DNA from: Chlamydiota bacterium
GTDB lineage: Bacteria > Chlamydiota > Chlamydiia > Chlamydiales > JAJFMB01
Assembly: GCA_021772355.1 (NCBI GenBank)
Contig: JAJFMB010000148.1
Span: 1 to 7,573 of the forward strand
Length of the DNA: 7,573 bases
Direction: 5' to 3'
Numbering within the stretch: position 1 is the stretch's first letter; every line of letters starts with the position of its first letter. This document shows, piece by piece, positions 5,414-7,573 of the stretch. The notes beneath the pieces were generated by a model. It worked only from the letters and a program-made list of their open reading frames with translations. It was not told the origin of the DNA and did no database searches. Both the position numbers and the translations under genes were made by a program.

Positions 5414-7555
5414 ATGGAAGAAATTTGCGGCTACATTGAACGGATCACTTTTCACAACGTGGAGAATGGTTTTTCAGTATTACAGCTTAAAGAGTCTAAG
5501 AAAACGCAGTTGACGTGCGTTGTGGGGACGTTGCCAGGTGCTCAGCCGGGAGAAACGGTGCGCTGTTGGGGGCAATGGAAGAAGCATCTAGTACATGGTT
5601 TGCAGTTTGATCTGAAGAAATACCAGGTAGAAGCACCGGCGGATTTGATAGGAATTCAAAAGTATCTTGGTTCAGGGCTTGTGAAGGGGATCGGTCCGGT
5701 TTACGCTTCTCGGATCGTCGAAAAATTTGGCTGCGATACTTTAAAGGTTATCGACGAAAAACCGGAGCAGCTTAGTGAAGTGCCGGGGCTTGGCAAGAAG
5801 CGTATTCAACTTATTATAGGGTGTTGGTCTGAGCAAAAATCTATTCGCAATGTGATGATCTTCTTACAGGCTAATGGGGTGAGTCCCGCGTATGCGCAAA
5901 AAATTTACAAAACTTATGGCGATGATAGTATCAAAAAGGTGCGGGAAAATCCTTACCATTTGGCTCGTGATATTTTTGGCATAGGGTTTAAGTCTGCTGA
6001 CCGGATCGCCAAGAACATGGGGATCGCTCACAATTCACCTCAGAGAATCGACTCAGGTATCGAGTTTGTTCTTTTTGAACTTTCGAGTGAAGGGCATGTT
6101 TGCTTTCCTTTGGAGGAGTTTAAACAAGAAGCTGCTAAAACGCTCGAGGTTGAAATTGCAGAAGTGGAGCCTCGTTTACCGCTTCTTGCTAATGAGAAGA
6201 GGGTAGTGTTGGCGGAATTAGATGGAACATACATCTGGGTGCAGCGTTTGTTTCTTTCAGAAGTGGGGATTGCGCATGAGATCAAGCGCTTGATAGGTGC
6301 ACAGTGTTTCTTGCGTAAAGTAGATATGAGCCGGGCGCTTCTCTGGGTAGAGGAGAAGCTCAAGATGCAGCTTGCCCCGAACCAGAAAAAGGCCGTGACG
6401 ATGGCCCTTACCGAAAAAGTACAGATCATTACTGGTGGCCCGGGAACGGGTAAGAGCACGATTACGAATGCCATATTGCGCATAACTGAAAAATTAACAA
6501 GTCGCATCATTTTAGCTGCTCCCACGGGAAGAGCTGCGAAGCGAATGAGTGAGATTACTGGGAAAAAGGCCTCGACGATTCACAGTTTGCTCGAGTTTGA
6601 TTTTAAGAAGGGGGCATTCAAACGCAACCGAGAAAATCCTATAGATTGCGATCTTATCATCGTTGACGAGGCGAGTATGATCGACACTGTACTGATGTAT
6701 TGTTTGCTGCGTGCCATTCCCGACCATGCGCGTGTGGTTTTTGTTGGTGACATCAATCAACTTCCGAGTGTAGGTCCGGGAAATGTCCTAAAGGATCTGA
6801 TCGCTTCCCGGACACTTCCTGTAACACTTCTCAACGAGATTTTCCGACAGGCTGCCGGTTCAAAAATCATCACAAATGCGCATCGGATTAACGAAGGAAT
6901 TTTCCCCGATATTCGAAATACAGGTTCTCACGATTTCTTCTATATGGAAGAAGAGGACCCGGAAAAATTACTGGCAACGATTGTCTCACTCGTCACAAAG
7001 CGATTGCCCGGAAGATTTAAATTTCATCCCTATGATGATATTCAGGTGCTTGCACCGATGAAGAGGGGAGTGATCGGTACGGAAAATATCAATACTGTTT
7101 TGCAAAAAACACTCAATAAAAATAACCCTCCCTGTTTTGTTGGAGGTCGCCATTTTGCTTTGGGCGATAAGGTGATGCAGCTGCGCAACAATTATAACAA
7201 GGAAGTCTATAATGGCGATGTGGGAAGAATTGTCAAAATCAATCACGCAGATCAACAACTCATTTTAAAATATGATGAGCGGCTTGTGCCTTACGATTTT
7301 TCCGAGTTAGATGAGGTGGTGCTTGCCTACGCTGTTTCTATTCACAAATATCAAGGAAGTGAATGTCCTTGTGTGGTGATACCTGTTCATACAAGTCATT
7401 TTATGATGCTGCATCGCAACCTCCTTTACACGGGTGTCACAAGAGGGAAGCAGATGGTTGTGATTGTCGGAACAAAGAAGGCGCTTGCGATCGCTGTTAA
7501 AAATGATGAAGTTAAAAATCGTCATAGCGGGCTCAAGCAGTTTTTACAAGCATGA
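5414..7555 (+). CDS. recD2: RecD2 family ATP-dependent 5'-3' DNA helicase
   Basis: This 713-residue protein is a full-length RecD2, the SF1B helicase found without RecBC partners, which unwinds DNA 5' to 3' in repair and replication-fork processing. In order: an N-terminal OB-like region (about 1-75); helix-hairpin-helix segments (GSGLVKGIGPVYASRIVEKFG 86-106, VPGLGKKR 123-130, FGIGFKSADRIA 188-199); Walker A TGGPGTGKST (340-349); motif Ia AAPTGRAAKRMS (368-379); Walker B LIIVDEAS (414-421); motif III GDINQLPS (445-452); the FRQ of motif IV (477-479); GDKVMQLRNNY (584-594); and the C-terminal SH3/2B elements with HKYQGSE (644-650) and LLYTGVTRGK (670-679). All helicase motifs are intact. GTG at 5411 is also in frame, but the ATG at 5414 is preferred; neither has a convincing Shine-Dalgarno. 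The absence of recB or recC in view fits the RecD2 rather than RecD type. The stop overlaps a possible following start (ATGA). Confidence 0.95.
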   Translation: MEEICGYIERITFHNVENGFSVLQLKESKKTQLTCVVGTLPGAQPGETVRCWGQWKKHLVHGLQFDLKKYQVEAPADLIGIQKYLGSGLVKGIGPVYASRIVEKFGCDTLKVIDEKPEQLSEVPGLGKKRIQLIIGCWSEQKSIRNVMIFLQANGVSPAYAQKIYKTYGDDSIKKVRENPYHLARDIFGIGFKSADRIAKNMGIAHNSPQRIDSGIEFVLFELSSEGHVCFPLEEFKQEAAKTLEVEIAEVEPRLPLLANEKRVVLAELDGTYIWVQRLFLSEVGIAHEIKRLIGAQCFLRKVDMSRALLWVEEKLKMQLAPNQKKAVTMALTEKVQIITGGPGTGKSTITNAILRITEKLTSRIILAAPTGRAAKRMSEITGKKASTIHSLLEFDFKKGAFKRNRENPIDCDLIIVDEASMIDTVLMYCLLRAIPDHARVVFVGDINQLPSVGPGNVLKDLIASRTLPVTLLNEIFRQAAGSKIITNAHRINEGIFPDIRNTGSHDFFYMEEEDPEKLLATIVSLVTKRLPGRFKFHPYDDIQVLAPMKRGVIGTENINTVLQKTLNKNNPPCFVGGRHFALGDKVMQLRNNYNKEVYNGDVGRIVKINHADQQLILKYDERLVPYDFSELDEVVLAYAVSIHKYQGSECPCVVIPVHTSHFMMLHRNLLYTGVTRGKQMVVIVGTKKALAIAVKNDEVKNRHSGLKQFLQA

Positions 7556-7573
7556 AACAACTGAAGCGCATTA
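7552..7573 (+). CDS. Possible start of next gene, overlapping the recD2 stop (partial)
   Basis: An ATG at 7552 overlaps the recD2 TGA by four bases (ATGA), and the frame stays open for seven codons (MKQLKRI) to the window edge. The ATGA overlap is a common arrangement for translationally coupled genes, and the N-terminal Lys/Arg-rich residues are compatible with a real start. Too little is visible to assign a product. Confidence 0.4.

Noticed and set aside
6040..6525. 161-codon minus-strand frame
   Set aside because: It lies wholly opposite the RecD2 helicase core, has no sensible motifs or ribosome site, and reads as a shadow of a conserved gene.
1..7573. Mobile element, prophage, CRISPR or anti-phage system
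   Set aside because: I found no transposase, integrase, terminal repeats, spaced direct repeats or known defence domains; RecD2 alone is a housekeeping repair helicase.

Overview
The window is a compact, moderately AT-rich stretch of bacterial chromosome with five complete protein genes, one well-supported partial gene at the left edge and a possible partial gene at the right edge. I see no tRNA, rRNA, CRISPR array, insertion sequence or integrase. The mix of genes (secreted TM1410/GH114-type glycosidase-like proteins, an NhaC-type antiporter, an eIF2B-alpha-like protein, a small exported Cys-rich protein and RecD2), with several starts lacking a Shine-Dalgarno sequence, would suit an environmental member of the Chlamydiae (Parachlamydiales-like). 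That placement is a low-to-moderate confidence inference from general impression, not from a marker gene.

Layout. Bases 1-1293, minus strand: two tandem paralogues of an exported TM1410/GH114-type (beta/alpha)8 glycoside-hydrolase-like protein. The downstream copy is cut by the left edge (1-382), and a GC-rich hairpin lies between the two. Bases 1359-1384: a clear intrinsic terminator closing the next transcript to the right. Bases 1506-3146, minus: an NhaC-family Na+/H+ antiporter. Bases 3147-3335: a divergent intergenic region with possible promoters on both sides and a perfect 9-bp inverted repeat just upstream of the plus-strand gene. Bases 3336-4289, plus: an eIF2B-alpha/sugar-phosphate-isomerase family protein. 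It converges, with a 19-bp gap, on a minus-strand pair made of a small exported Cys-rich protein (4946-5200) and a COG1926-type phosphoribosyltransferase (4309-4941). That pair is tightly coupled. Bases 5201-5413: a second divergent promoter region. Bases 5414-7555, plus: a full-length RecD2 helicase, whose stop codon overlaps a possible next start (ATGA) at the right edge.

How the genes relate. The two glycosidase-like proteins look like a local duplication acting in the periplasm or outside the cell. The antiporter is an independent ion/pH homeostasis unit. The eIF2B-like protein and the phosphoribosyltransferase both belong to ribose-phosphate-handling folds and sit tail to tail, but nothing in the sequence proves a shared pathway. 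The points most worth a second look are the eIF2B-like protein that seems to lack the catalytic Cys of the isomerase branch, the coupled Cys-rich exported protein plus cytosolic phosphoribosyltransferase, and the dyad in front of the eIF2B-like gene.
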